Positions 42,079 to 51,508 of a DNA stretch of 64,000 nucleotides are shown here, in pieces. Positions within the stretch are counted from its first letter, which is position 1. Every line of letters starts with the position of its first letter. Under the pieces are notes generated by a model, which had not been told where the DNA came from, ran no database searches, and was given only the letters and a program-made list of their open reading frames with translations. The position numbers and the translations under genes are program-made. The stretch lies in the NCBI GenBank assembly GCA_022826725.1, contig JAJDUF010000013.1, positions 248,001 to 312,000 of the forward strand. Reading direction: 5' to 3'. Origin of the DNA: Chloroflexota bacterium (lineage in GTDB: Bacteria > Chloroflexota > UBA11872 > UBA12225 > JAJDUF01).

Positions 42079-45000
42079 CTACGGCCGGCAGCTGGGGTAG
42101 TTCTCCCGCGCCGGCACCGTCGTCGTTGGGTGCGGTATCCCGATATGGATCCGGTTGAAGAAGTTCTCGTCCGCCGCCGTCACGTCGCACCAGTAGAACT
42201 CCAGCACCTGGAACGTCGCCGCGTCCGGCACGTGCCGCCACTGCAACAGGTTTGCATCGTAGGACAGAATACGATCATCCCCGCCATCGAACCGCCGCAC
42301 GAGTTGGTTCGGATGCGGACGCTTCTCGTCCAGCGGGATCGTCACGATCACCAGCACCGGGAAGGTGTAATTGGTATTCACGTCGTCCCACGGCACGATC
42401 AGCGCCAAGGCGCTGTCGGGCGCAATCCAGCGCCGCACGATCGCGCCGTCCGACTCCCGCCGGAGCACCGCATACGTCTGCCCCAAGTTATCGTCCCGCA
42501 CGTACCCCACCGGCACGACCTCCGTGCCTTCGGTGTTGATCGAGCCGATCCCGAACGTCACCTTCCGCGGGTTGTCCGGATCATCGGGGTTGTGGATCTC
42601 GAGCAGCACGCTATTGTTCGCCAGCTCCCAGGCCTTCGCGGAGCCGTTTTCGCCGATCAGCTTCGGGAACCCCGACGACCCCGACCCGCCGTTGCCACCA
42701 CCACCGTCACTGCCGCCACCGTTACTATCGCTACCGTCACTACCGCTACCACCGCCATTGTCGTCTCGATCCGGCTCCTGCGGCCGCGGCGGCGGTGGTG
42801 GTGGCGCCGTTGTGGAGCCGCGGACCGTGATAGTGACCGTGTCGGTGCCTTCCAGCCCATCGGGATCGCTTACCGTCAGCGTGAGATTAATTGGCAGCGA
42901 TACGTTCGGCGTTGCCGGTGCCGTCCACGTCGTAGTGAGCGCGTTGCGGTCGGCGAAGGTCCCGTAGTTGGGGTCGGCCGTCCACCGATACCTCAGGTCG
43001 CCGTCCTCGTCGTCCGGGTCGCTCGCCGTCGCATCCAGGTTAACGACCGCCGCCCCGTCTACCGTCGCCGCCGCGGTCGTAATCTCGACGGTCGGTTGCT
43101 GGTTGGCGCGCACAATCACCGTGATCGCATCCCCAACCTGCAGACCACCAGTGTCCTCCACGGTTAGCGACAGCGTATACGCTTGGTCGGTACTCGCCGC
43201 GTCCGGCGCCGTCCACGTGGTATCGCGCGTAGTGTCATCGTCGAATGATCCCTTATCAGGTTCGACACTCCACTGATACGTCAGGTCATCGTTATCCGGA
43301 TCCGAGGCGTTGGCGAAGATTTCCACCTCCGCGTTGCCGTCCACGGGATCCTGGAAGTCGCTGACGATCTCCACCTCCGGTAACGAATTGGCGCTCACCG
43401 TCATGACGACCGTGTCAACGGCCTTCAAGCCGCCACTGTCCGTCACCGTCAGCGTGAGCCGTATTGACTGAACGGAGGTCAACCGCGCCGGTGCCGTCCA
43501 CGTCGTATCTTTCGCCGCGGCATCGACAAAGGTCCCCTGTCCCGTCCACGCGAATGTGAGCGCGCTCTCTGCGTCCTGCGAATCACTCGCGGTCGCCGTC
43601 AGGCTGACCTCGGCCTCCCCGGCAACGGTCTGCGCCCCGGTGTCGATCGTCACTTCCGGCGCAGTGTTGGTGTCTGGCTCCGTTGAGTCGTCGGCGACGG
43701 TGATCGTGATCGCATCACTACCGGTCAGGTTACCGCTGTCCGTGACCACCAGCGTCAACGTGTAGGACCGCGGCACGTTTTGCGCCGCCGGTGCGGTCCA
43801 CGTGGGATCCTCGATAGCATTGTCGGAGAACGTGCCTCCATCAGCGTGCCAGCGATACGTGTGCGTGTCGCCGGTGTCTTGATCGTCAACGGTCGCTGCC
43901 AAGTTGACTGTGTCACCACCATCCACCGTCTGCGACGCGGTATCAATCGTCACCCCCGGTGCCCTATTGGCCCGCACCGTGAAGTTGACCGTAGCTATCG
44001 CCGACAAGCCGTCAGGATCGCTCACCTTCAGCGTGAGCCTGATCGCCTGCGCCGTGTTCTTCGTGGCTGGCGCCGTCCACTTCGGATCCTCGATAGCGTC
44101 GTCGTCGAACGTACCCCCCGTGGCCGTCCACTCATATGTCAGCGTGTCATCCTGATCCGGGTCGCTGGCCGTGGCATCGAGCTGAACCTCTTCCCCACCG
44201 CTTACCAGTTGGAAGCCGGTATCAATCCTCACGGTCGGTGATTCGTTGGAGTCGACGGTGAGGGTGACCTTATCCGTGCCGGTCAATCCGCCAGGATCGG
44301 TCACCGTCAGCGTGAGCGTGATCGTCTGGGCAGCGTTTGAGTTGTCAGGCGCGGTCCACGTCGGTTCGAGCACCGCCCCATTATCGGAGAAGGCTCCCTC
44401 GTCAGGATCAGCCGTCCACGCATACGTCAACCCGGTGTCTTCATCATCGTCGTCCGTCGCCGTCGCCTGGAGGGAGACCTCATCACCCCCTTCCACTTCG
44501 TGGGCCTGTGTGAGGATGGTCGCCTGCGGCGCGACGTTCGCCCGGACCGTGATGACCACCGAAACAGTATGGCTCGTGAGATCATCCGATACGGTCAGCG
44601 TCAGGCGGATCGGTCGGTCGGCGTTCGTCTTGGCCGGTGCGGTCCAAGTTGGCTGGAGCGCCGCCGCGTCGGAGAAGGTCCCATCATCGGTGGTGCCGGC
44701 ATCACCGTCATCGGCCGTCCACGCATATGTCAGCGTATCGTTAGTGTCATCATCATCGGCCGTTGCTTGGAGCGTGAGTTCACCACCCCCGTCTATTTCT
44801 TGCTCGGCGGTCTGAATCGCGGCCTCCGGCGCTACGTTGGCCTTGACCGTGATGACCACCGAAACAGTATGGGTCGTGAGACTGTCCGACACGGTCAGCG
44901 TCAGGCGGATCGGTCGGTCGGCGTTCGTCTTGGCCGGTGCGGTCCAAGTTGGCTGGAGCGCCGCCGCGTCGGAGAAGGTCCCATCATCGGTGGTGCTGGA

Positions 45001-48000
45001 ATCACCGTCATCGGCCGTCCACGCATACGTCAGCGTATCGTTAGTGTCATCATCATCGGCCGTTGCTTGGAGCGCGAGTTCACCGCTCCCGTCTATTTCT
45101 TGCGCGGCGGTCTGAATCGCGGCCTCTGGCGCGTTGTTGGCGCGCACCGTGAGCGTGACCTCCGCCGTCGAGGTCGAGGTCCCATCGGACACGGACAGCG
45201 TGAGCGTGACCTCTTGCGCGGCGTTCGTCTTCGCCGGTGCCGTCCACGTCGGCTCCAGTATCGCCGCGTCGGAAAACACTCCGACATTGGGGTTAGCCGT
45301 CCACCCATACATCAAGTCGGTGTCATCGTCGTCGGTGGCCGTCGCGTTGAGCGTGACCACGTCGCCCCCAGCCACTTCCGTACCGCTGGCCGGCTGCGTG
45401 ATCGAAGCGGTGGGTTGGTTGTTTGCACTAACCTTGATGATGACACTCGCATCGCCGGTTCCGCCCTCGTTGTCCGTGGCGGTCAACCTGAGGGTGATCT
45501 GCTGCTCGTTAGCCGTCTTCGCCGGCGCCGTCCACGAGGTGTCTTCATCGGCGGCATTGCCAAACGTGCCCACGTTGGGACTCGCGGTCCATGCGGTAGA
45601 CGCGACCGTGCCGTCATCGTCTTCAGCCGTTGCGGACAGCGTGACGACGGCGTTCTCGCTGACCGTCTGCGTCCCCGTATGGATCGTGACCGTCGGCACC
45701 TTGTTAGCCGCCTGCACGGTGACGTCTACGTTGGTCGTGGTCTGCCCACCGCGGTCATCCGTCACCGTCAGCGTCAGGGTGTAGGTCTCCGCGTTCTCCT
45801 TTTCGGCCGGCGCGGTCCACGTCGCATCCTCGATCGTGTTGTCCACGAACGTGCCGCCGTTAGTGGGAGCGTTCCAGTCGTAGGACTCGATCGTGCCATC
45901 CGTGTCATCCGCCGTCGCGTCAAACGTGACGGTCGCGCCGCCGGCCACTTCCTGCGCAACCGCTTGGATACTGACCGTCGGCAGCACATTAGCCTTGATA
46001 ACCCTGATGTCCACCGAGGCGGAGCTGCTCTTTCCGCCGTCATCCGTCACTGTCAGCGTGAGCGTGTAGGTCTGCTCGGTGGCCTCCTCGGCCGGCGCCG
46101 TCCAGGTCGCATTCCTCGTAGCGTCATTCGCAAACGTGCCACCCGTGGCCGTCCACTCATATGTCGAGATCGAACCGTCCGGATCGCTGGCCGTCACCGT
46201 CGGCGTCACCCGCGTGCGACCGTTCACCGGCTGCGTCACCGACGACGGGATGCTGATACTCACCGTCGGCCGTTGGTTCGGCGGCCCCGGTGCCTGGTCG
46301 TCGTAGTCGTCCTGATCAACGTCGCCGTCGAGATCAACGTCAATCTTCAGCACCGGGTACTCGTCATCTTCCCCGAAGTACCACGGCGCGTCCTGGCCCG
46401 TCGCGTGGCTATTGTCCTCGTCCGCATTGTCCAGGTCCAGGTCCGGGCTGTCGTCCCACGTGGCGTAGATACCCGTATAGTCCGTCGGCGTTTGTAGCTC
46501 GCTCGTCGTCTTGCCGCTGACCCCGTCCTGCGCCGTCTCCCCGAACACGGGCGGCCTGGCGTTTAAGTCCCGCTCGTCAATCATGCGGTTGTTGTTCTCG
46601 TCATCCGTACCGACACCCACGGGGAACTCCGAAGTCTCGGTATCCCAGTAGCTGGCCGTGATCGAGCCGGGCTCGACGTACCCTGAGAATTCGTAGAGCC
46701 GCTCCGTGGGGCTTTCCCCGGCCAGCCCACCCACTCGCAGATGGCTTGCCTCGACGTTGGGTTTACCGATCGCATAGCTGTTGATGATCGCGCCGCCGCT
46801 GATGTTCCGTCCCACCAGCCCGCCGATTCGACAGCCCGGGCTGCCATCCGAGTCACAGGCCACACTCTCCGTTGACCCGGTGACGGTCACGTCCCCGTGG
46901 GCATAGGTGGCCCGAATCGTTCGACCGATGTTCTCCCCGACCAGCCCGCCGACGTGATGCATGCCGGTCACGTCACCCGAGGCAAAGCTGGTGCTGATCG
47001 TCGCGCCGCGGTTCCCCCCGACCAGCCCGCCAATCCGGGTCGTTACGTTCTCGTAGAGGTCCCCGCTTGCCAGTCCTGCATCAGTACACGGTGCTGACTC
47101 GTAGGTCTCCGTGTCGTGACATGTTCCCTGACCCGTCACGTCGCCCGTGGCGTAGCTGGTCCGGATGTGACCACCCCAGACCAATCCGACCAGGCCGCCG
47201 ACGAAGTGCTCCCCCGTGACGTTGCCGGTCGCGTAGCTGTTGCTGATGACGCTACTGTCATACCAGTGCGTCCCCACCAGTCCACCGATCGAGCTACCCC
47301 CGTCATCACCCGTCCCGGTCACATCGCCCGTGGCGTAGCTGCGGTCAATATCGTCGTTGTTCCGTCCCACTAGCCCACCGACGTCATTTTCGCCGGAGAC
47401 GTTTCCGCTGGCGTGGCTGTTCGTGATCGGATCGGAGCTTTCCCCGGCCAGCCCGCCCAGCTGCGTCTGGCCGGTAACGGTGACGGCGGCCGAGCTGTCG
47501 CTGATCGGGCCGCCGCTATTCCCCACCAGCCCGCCGACGTTCAGCCCGCCGACATCATTCCCTTCTTCATCCTGCTGCACGACCCCGGTGACGGTGCCGC
47601 CGCTGACCGAGCTGTTGCTCACCGATCCGAGGCCGAAATATCCCACCAGTGCCCCGACATTTTCATCGCCCCTCACATTGACGTCGCGCAGCTTCACGTT
47701 GCGTATCTGGACAGAAGCACCTTGTGAATAACTCTCATGACCCACATTCCCGAACAAGCCCACGCCTTCTTCATCGGGGCGGTTGATATACAGGTTGGAG
47801 ATCGTGTTGTTGTTGCCCTCGAAGAATGTGCTGTACGGGGACCCATAGGGAGTCCCACCGGTGCGCGAATAGATCCCGATTGGGTCCCAGCCCTTGCCGT
47901 CGCCCCGGCCGCTCGCCCAATTCGAGCCATTGAAGTTCAGGTTTGCCGTCAGCTCATACCCGATGCAGGCGACCTCGTCGGTCTGGCTGTCCCCATCATC

Positions 48001-48264
48001 ATCGTAGGTACAGCCCGCCGTCACCGGGGCATTGGGGTAGGCAGCGAGATAATTCGTCTGGTCGGCGCTGTCCACCACGCCGTCACCGTTCAGGTCCCAG
48101 CGGATGGCGTTCAGTTTCGCCAGGCTGTCAACCTCGATCAGGCCGTCATTGTCAGTGTCGTAGTCGGTCGGCGTCTGCGCCGCTACACCGCGCAGCGCCA
48201 GCAGGGCCGCTACCCCCGCGCAGAACAGCGCGAGCGCCAGCACGCGCAAAGGTATCTTCAACAC
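42079..48264 (-). CDS. Giant secreted surface protein: GLUG repeats and 12 Ig/PKD-like domains
   Basis: The frame is open from 48450; GTG 48264 gives 2061 residues starting with a signal peptide (LKIPLRVLALALFCAGVAAL, then GVAAQ). GTG 48354, with AGGAGG five nt upstream, would add 30 residues. After a Ca-binding-like DTDNDGLIEVD, about ten GLUG motifs (VGGLVG then SYATGDVTG) form a likely beta-solenoid. A DVDLDGDVDQDD stretch follows, then 12 tandem domains of 85-100 residues, each with N-x2-P-x-V-x-I at the start and TWTAPA in the middle. A Pro run and a Gly/Ser/Asp linker lead to a C-terminal domain of about 190 residues of unknown type. No sorting signal was seen. An adhesin or matrix role is inferred. 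Confidence 0.88.
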   Translation of the reverse strand: MLKIPLRVLALALFCAGVAALLALRGVAAQTPTDYDTDNDGLIEVDSLAKLNAIRWDLNGDGVVDSADQTNYLAAYPNAPVTAGCTYDDDGDSQTDEVACIGYELTANLNFNGSNWASGRGDGKGWDPIGIYSRTGGTPYGSPYSTFFEGNNNTISNLYINRPDEEGVGLFGNVGHESYSQGASVQIRNVKLRDVNVRGDENVGALVGYFGLGSVSNSSVSGGTVTGVVQQDEEGNDVGGLNVGGLVGNSGGPISDSSAAVTVTGQTQLGGLAGESSDPITNSHASGNVSGENDVGGLVGRNNDDIDRSYATGDVTGTGDDGGSSIGGLVGTHWYDSSVISNSYATGNVTGEHFVGGLVGLVWGGHIRTSYATGDVTGQGTCHDTETYESAPCTDAGLASGDLYENVTTRIGGLVGGNRGATISTSFASGDVTGMHHVGGLVGENIGRTIRATYAHGDVTVTGSTESVACDSDGSPGCRIGGLVGRNISGGAIINSYAIGKPNVEASHLRVGGLAGESPTERLYEFSGYVEPGSITASYWDTETSEFPVGVGTDDENNNRMIDERDLNARPPVFGETAQDGVSGKTTSELQTPTDYTGIYATWDDSPDLDLDNADEDNSHATGQDAPWYFGEDDEYPVLKIDVDLDGDVDQDDYDDQAPGPPNQRPTVSISIPSSVTQPVNGRTRVTPTVTASDPDGSISTYEWTATGGTFANDATRNATWTAPAEEATEQTYTLTLTVTDDGGKSSSASVDIRVIKANVLPTVSIQAVAQEVAGGATVTFDATADDTDGTIESYDWNAPTNGGTFVDNTIEDATWTAPAEKENAETYTLTLTVTDDRGGQTTTNVDVTVQAANKVPTVTIHTGTQTVSENAVVTLSATAEDDDGTVASTAWTASPNVGTFGNAADEDTSWTAPAKTANEQQITLRLTATDNEGGTGDASVIIKVSANNQPTASITQPASGTEVAGGDVVTLNATATDDDDTDLMYGWTANPNVGVFSDAAILEPTWTAPAKTNAAQEVTLTLSVSDGTSTSTAEVTLTVRANNAPEAAIQTAAQEIDGSGELALQATADDDDTNDTLTYAWTADDGDSSTTDDGTFSDAAALQPTWTAPAKTNADRPIRLTLTVSDSLTTHTVSVVITVKANVAPEAAIQTAEQEIDGGGELTLQATADDDDTNDTLTYAWTADDGDAGTTDDGTFSDAAALQPTWTAPAKTNADRPIRLTLTVSDDLTSHTVSVVITVRANVAPQATILTQAHEVEGGDEVSLQATATDDDDEDTGLTYAWTADPDEGAFSDNGAVLEPTWTAPDNSNAAQTITLTLTVTDPGGLTGTDKVTLTVDSNESPTVRIDTGFQLVSGGEEVQLDATASDPDQDDTLTYEWTATGGTFDDDAIEDPKWTAPATKNTAQAIRLTLKVSDPDGLSAIATVNFTVRANRAPGVTIDTASQTVDGGDTVNLAATVDDQDTGDTHTYRWHADGGTFSDNAIEDPTWTAPAAQNVPRSYTLTLVVTDSGNLTGSDAITITVADDSTEPDTNTAPEVTIDTGAQTVAGEAEVSLTATASDSQDAESALTFAWTGQGTFVDAAAKDTTWTAPARLTSVQSIRLTLTVTDSGGLKAVDTVVMTVSANSLPEVEIVSDFQDPVDGNAEVEIFANASDPDNDDLTYQWSVEPDKGSFDDDTTRDTTWTAPDAASTDQAYTLSLTVEDTGGLQVGDAITVIVRANQQPTVEITTAAATVDGAAVVNLDATASDPDDEDGDLRYRWTADPNYGTFADRNALTTTWTAPATPNVSLPINLTLTVSDPDGLEGTDTVTITVRGSTTAPPPPPPRPQEPDRDDNGGGSGSDGSDSNGGGSDGGGGNGGSGSSGFPKLIGENGSAKAWELANNSVLLEIHNPDDPDNPRKVTFGIGSINTEGTEVVPVGYVRDDNLGQTYAVLRRESDGAIVRRWIAPDSALALIVPWDDVNTNYTFPVLVIVTIPLDEKRPHPNQLVRRFDGGDDRILSYDANLLQWRHVPDAATFQVLEFYWCDVTAADENFFNRIHIGIPHPTTTVPARENYPSCRP
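44521..45120 (-). repeat. Recent tandem duplication of one 300-bp domain unit
   Basis: Positions 44521-44820 and 44821-45120 match base for base at an offset of exactly 300 with only scattered differences. They encode the fifth and sixth Ig-like domains of the giant protein (both with TADDDDTNDTLTYAWTADDGD). Other domains are far more divergent. Confidence 0.9.
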
Positions 48265-48547
48265 CCGACCACGAACGAACGAACAGCTATGTCGCAGCCC
48301 GGTCTCGCCCCGAGATCCGCTCCCCCATGAGCGGAACCACCTGCCGCGTTGCACCTCTGCCTCCTCTGCGACTCTCCTATGTACGTTCGAAATAAATATA
48401 AGCGGTACCCAACCAGCCAATATTGTAGTGCAGGTTGTAGCAATCCGCAATCACCCTCACCGACGCCCGGCGCTGCGTATTGAACAAGCAAGGCCCGGAG
48501 ACGCTACACTGTGGCTGTCGAACCCCTACCGGTGGAGGTCATGTGTT

Positions 48548-48859
48548 ATGCGACAGCGTGTGCTCGTGCTGCATCCCAGCGATAACGTCGCTACCGCCCT
48601 GGTGGATTTGGATGTGGGACAGACGGTTACTGCCGCGCACCAGGCGGGCACCGTGACCGTCCGCGCGCAGGAGCCGATCGCCTTTGGCCACAAGCTCGCC
48701 CTCGTGCCGCTGGCCGTTGGCGCGTCTGTGTACAAGTACGGCGAGGTTATCGGCGTCGCCGCGGCCGACATCCCGGCCGGCGCCCACGTCCACGTCCACA
48801 ACGTCGAAAGCCAGCGCGGACGCGGCGACTTGGCGGCCGCGCCGACGAGCGGGCGCTAA
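48548..48859 (+). CDS. SAF-domain protein, UxaA (altronate dehydratase) small-subunit type
   Basis: This 103-residue protein matches the SAF-like N-terminal domain of UxaA-family hydratases: DNVATALVDLDVGQ, PIAFGHKLALVPLAVG, YGEVIGVAAADIPAGAHVHVHN and the terminal QRGRGD. In the split form this small subunit pairs with a larger catalytic subunit that dehydrates altronate, galactarate or related sugar acids. That large subunit is not in the window. The ATG at 48548 follows GGAGGT by nine nt. The gene points to sugar-acid catabolism. Confidence 0.85.
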   Translation: MRQRVLVLHPSDNVATALVDLDVGQTVTAAHQAGTVTVRAQEPIAFGHKLALVPLAVGASVYKYGEVIGVAAADIPAGAHVHVHNVESQRGRGDLAAAPTSGR

Positions 48860-48876
48860 GGCGAGTCCCGCCGCCT

Positions 48877-48902
48877 CGTCATCGCGGCACCAGCCGCAAT
48901 CC
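48877..48902. repeat. Family B2 palindrome, degenerate
   Basis: ATCGCGGC / GCCGCAAT arms with the CGTC prefix. Confidence 0.6.
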
Positions 48903-49009
48903 TCCCCCTCTCCCGCTATCCCCCCTGACTGGGGCAGGTATGGGCCAAGCCGTAGGGGGCCAGCACACCGTCCCCTGCCCACCGGGGGGGCCGCAGGGAG
49001 CCAACCCTA

Positions 49010-49053
49010 ACTCCCCCTCTCCAAATGTTGGAGAGGGGGCCGGGGGGTGAGGC
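49010..49053. repeat. Family A palindrome, AAATGTT-loop form
   Basis: Near-identical to the element at 42.0 kb, with the GTGAGGCC tail. Confidence 0.85.
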
Positions 49054-49117
49054 CCAAATCCCCCCGTTGTGTCCCAGCCCATCCCGCCAATATCCCCCCC
49101 TGAACGGAGGCTGACGG

Positions 49118-50002
49118 ATGCGAGACAGGTCTAGCGCACACGCTGCACAGGCCGGGAGCGGTCTTGGCATCTTGCCGGCCAACAGCGGTGGCCTCGCCAC
49201 CCAGCAGAGGGCACCGGGCCATGAGCGACCCCGCCCCGCGTCTGCGGATGCGGTGCGGCATGGCCGCCTGAGTGCCGCTTCTACGGCACCGGGTGCTGAC
49301 GTACCCCGCGCCACCACGGCGCGGGCGCCGGGTCAGTACTGTCAGAGTGCCGCCCCGAGGGCACCGGGTTCTGACGTACCCCTTGCCATCACGGCCAGAG
49401 TTCCGCGTCACGACCGTCTGAGTGCCGCCCAGCCGGTGCCGGAGCACAACCGCTCCGGCGCCACCCTTGCCGCCGCCTCGGTCCCCGACCACTCCCCCGT
49501 CTCGCCCCCGCCGGCGGCGGGTCACGACCGCTCCCGTCGTGCGCCCGTCGCCGCCGGCTCACCGTCAGCCTCCGTCACCCATCCCACCTCACTGGAGGAA
49601 ACTGTGTACGACCGGATGTTCACCGCCGCTGAGCTGCAGGCCCTCGCACCCACGTCCGATACGCCGGTACTTGCTGCCGAAGTCCGGCTGCTCCAGATGC
49701 TTATCTACCGGCTGCTGGCCTGGGGACCCGCCCTAGCGCGACCCCGCAACCGCCGGCGCGGTGCCGCCGTCCGGCGCCGGCCGCGCACCGTGCTGCTCCA
49801 ACAGATCGCCGCCATCGGCCGCGCTTGCGACGTGCTCCAGCGCCTGCTCAAAACGCAACGTGCCCTCGGCCCCGATGCCGCATCGGAGTTGGATCAGCTA
49901 TTCGAAGAAGTGGAGAAGTACATCAAGGACCCGCCGCATCCCGACGATCTGCCCGACGACATCGTCATCAAGGAGTACGTCCCGGGCTTACTCCCCACCT
50001 AA
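49118..50002 (+). CDS. Unrecognised protein with 25-residue N-terminal repeats and two possible starts
   Basis: The ATG at 49118 has GGAGG seven nt upstream and gives 294 residues. An internal GTG at 49604 also has GGAGG, five nt upstream, and gives 132 residues. The first 165 residues are disordered, Ala/Pro/Arg-rich and built from about five degenerate 25-residue units (for example LSAASTAPGADVPRATTARA). The C-terminal part is helical: LAAEVRLLQMLIYRLL and LLQQIAAIGRACDVLQRLLK, a layout like some terminase small subunits. That link is a guess. No membrane segment or signal is seen. Confidence 0.6.
   Translation: MRDRSSAHAAQAGSGLGILPANSGGLATQQRAPGHERPRPASADAVRHGRLSAASTAPGADVPRATTARAPGQYCQSAAPRAPGSDVPLAITARVPRHDRLSAAQPVPEHNRSGATLAAASVPDHSPVSPPPAAGHDRSRRAPVAAGSPSASVTHPTSLEETVYDRMFTAAELQALAPTSDTPVLAAEVRLLQMLIYRLLAWGPALARPRNRRRGAAVRRRPRTVLLQQIAAIGRACDVLQRLLKTQRALGPDAASELDQLFEEVEKYIKDPPHPDDLPDDIVIKEYVPGLLPT
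49196..49570 (+). repeat. 75-bp period tandem repeat, about five degenerate copies
   Basis: The words AGTGCCGC and GCACCGGGT-CTGACGTACCCC recur at steps of 75 bp (for example 49271, 49346, 49421). The period is a multiple of three and keeps the frame of the gene at 49118. Confidence 0.65.
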
Positions 50003-50062
50003 CCCCGCCGCCATCCCCCCGTTCCGCGGGGCCCATAGCAGAGCCGAGACGCCGAAGGCCAA

Positions 50063-50106
50063 ACTCCCCTCTCCAAATGTTGGAGAGGGGGCCGGGGGAT
50101 GAGGCC
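50063..50106. repeat. Family A palindrome, AAATGTT-loop form
   Basis: CCCCTCTCCAA / TTGGAGAGGGG arms with a GATGAGGCC tail. It lies between the convergent genes at 50.0 and 50.1 kb. Confidence 0.85.
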
Positions 50107-50111
50107 AGCTA

Positions 50112-50978
50112 TCACTCCCCCTCGTCACCGTCCGCAGCGAACAGCGCCAGCGCCCGCTCCGCCTCGTCCGCCGGCAGCGCCTTGCCGTGATAGCTGAAGT
50201 CGCGCTCCACCCACGGAATGCCCTTCCCCTTGACCGTGTGGGCGACAATCACCTGCGGCCGCCCCGCCACGTCCCGCGCCGCGGCCAGCGCCTGCCACAC
50301 CGCCGCTTGATCGTGCCCGTCCACCTCTTGCACGTGCCACTGGAACGCCTCCCACTTCGCGGCCAACGGCCGGTAGTCCACCACCCGCTCCAACAGGTCC
50401 GTCTGCTGCGCCTTGTTGTGATCCACGATGGCCGTGAGCGACGCTACCCGGTATTGCGCCGCTGCCATCACCGCTTCCCAGACCTGTCCCTCCTGCACCT
50501 CGCCGTCACCGAGCAGCACGTACACCCGGTAGTCTCGCCCATCAACCCGGCCGGCCAGCGCGTGCCCCAGCCCGATGGACAATCCCTGGCCCAACGAGCC
50601 GGTGGAGGCCTCGACACCGGGCAGCCGGCGCATGTTCGGATGCCCTTCGAGCGGGCTGCCGATCCGCCGCAGGCTCGCAAGCTGCTCCGCGCCGAAATAC
50701 CCGCGCTCGGCCAGCACCGCGTACAGGATTGGCGCCGCGTGACCCTTGCTCAAAATGAAGCGGTCCCGCTCCGGCCACTCCGGCCGCGCCGCGTCGTGCC
50801 GCAACAGTCCTCCACAGTAGAGCGCCGTCATGATCTCGACCGCGGAGAGCGAGCTGGACGGGTGCCCCGACCCGGCCGCCGTCGTCATCTCGACGATTGC
50901 CCGCCGAATGCGCTGCGCCGCCGCTGCCATTTCTTCCAGCGGCGGATCGCTCGCGGGCGCTGTGGTTCCCGTTGACAT
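50112..50978 (-). CDS. Transketolase, N-terminal (thiamine diphosphate-binding) subunit
   Basis: This 288-residue split transketolase subunit has SGHPSSSLSAVEIMTALY, RDRFILSKGHAAP, STGSLGQGLSIGLGHA and the thiamine diphosphate motif LLGDGEVQEGQVWEA with IVDHN. The partner subunit with the pyrimidine-binding and C-terminal domains normally follows directly, but here the next sequence downstream is a repeat and a convergent gene. It is therefore an orphan half in this window. AGGAGA precedes the ATG. The split form is often used in sugar or aromatic pathways. Confidence 0.93.
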   Translation of the reverse strand: MSTGTTAPASDPPLEEMAAAAQRIRRAIVEMTTAAGSGHPSSSLSAVEIMTALYCGGLLRHDAARPEWPERDRFILSKGHAAPILYAVLAERGYFGAEQLASLRRIGSPLEGHPNMRRLPGVEASTGSLGQGLSIGLGHALAGRVDGRDYRVYVLLGDGEVQEGQVWEAVMAAAQYRVASLTAIVDHNKAQQTDLLERVVDYRPLAAKWEAFQWHVQEVDGHDQAAVWQALAAARDVAGRPQVIVAHTVKGKGIPWVERDFSYHGKALPADEAERALALFAADGDEGE

Positions 50979-51118
50979 CGTGCGTCTCCTGGCAAGCTGC
51001 GTAGAGTGAGCGGGCCGTCGCGGCCATCTGGGTAGCGCAGCCGTAATTTACCGTCGGCTAGTATAGCGCCCACCGGTCCGACGCCATGCTACACTGAATC
51101 CACCGACCCGGTTTCTTG

Positions 51119-51142
51119 GTCATTCCCGCTTTCGCGGGAATC
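51119..51142. repeat. Family B palindrome
   Basis: ATTCCCGC / GCGGGAAT arms with TTTC centre. Confidence 0.8.
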
Positions 51143-51144
51143 CC

Positions 51145-51179
51145 CCCCTCTCCCCCTGGGAGAGGGCCAGGGTGAGGGC
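51145..51179. repeat. Family A palindrome, short form
   Basis: CCCTCTCCCC / GGGAGAGGG arms with a GGTGAGGG tail. Confidence 0.65.
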
Positions 51180-51223
51180 TACCCCTCAGTCACAACTCAG
51201 TAATCCACAGAGAGGAGCGCGAC

Positions 51224-51325
51224 ATGGTCAGCGTTGGCGGCGGCCCGGGTGTTGGCGGTGGTGCGGCGATACTCCTGGTGGTCATTGTCTTGATTATCGT
51301 TCTGTGGTGGTGGCTACGCGATTAG
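51224..51325 (+). CDS. 33-residue single-helix membrane protein (YjcZ-like)
   Basis: The ATG has AGAGGAG upstream. The product is a Gly-rich start (VSVGGGPGVGGGAA) followed by one strongly hydrophobic helix ILLVVIVLIIVLWWW and a charged LRD end. This is the layout of YjcZ-type small membrane proteins. It stands alone between repeats. Function is unknown; a role as a small membrane regulator is possible but unsupported. Confidence 0.6.
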   Translation: MVSVGGGPGVGGGAAILLVVIVLIIVLWWWLRD

Positions 51326-51362
51326 CGCGCCATTCTCTCCCTGTGGAGACTCTTGCAAAATC

Positions 51363-51389
51363 GTCATTCCCGCGAAGGCGGGAATCCAA
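51363..51389. repeat. Family B palindrome
   Basis: ATTCCCGC / GCGGGAAT arms with GAAG centre and GTC / CCAA flanks. Confidence 0.8.
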
Positions 51390-51508
51390 TAACCGGTCCT
51401 CCCAGGTTGGCGGCAGGCGAGTCACCGCGCCCTAGCATTCCATCCGGGTAGTTACGCAAGGGTTTCCCGTGGGAGAGGGCTGATAGAGTAGCGAGAGAGG
51501 AGTATCCG

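Noticed and set aside
44500..46497. Long plus-strand open frame of 665 codons opposite the giant protein gene
   Set aside because: It is Arg-rich, lacks any domain and mirrors the Asp/Thr codons of the repeat domains on the minus strand. It is a shadow frame.
49118..49603. Treating the repeat region before GTG 49604 as non-coding
   Set aside because: The ATG at 49118 has an ideal ribosome-binding site and the 75-bp period keeps the frame, so I kept it as a possible N-terminal part.
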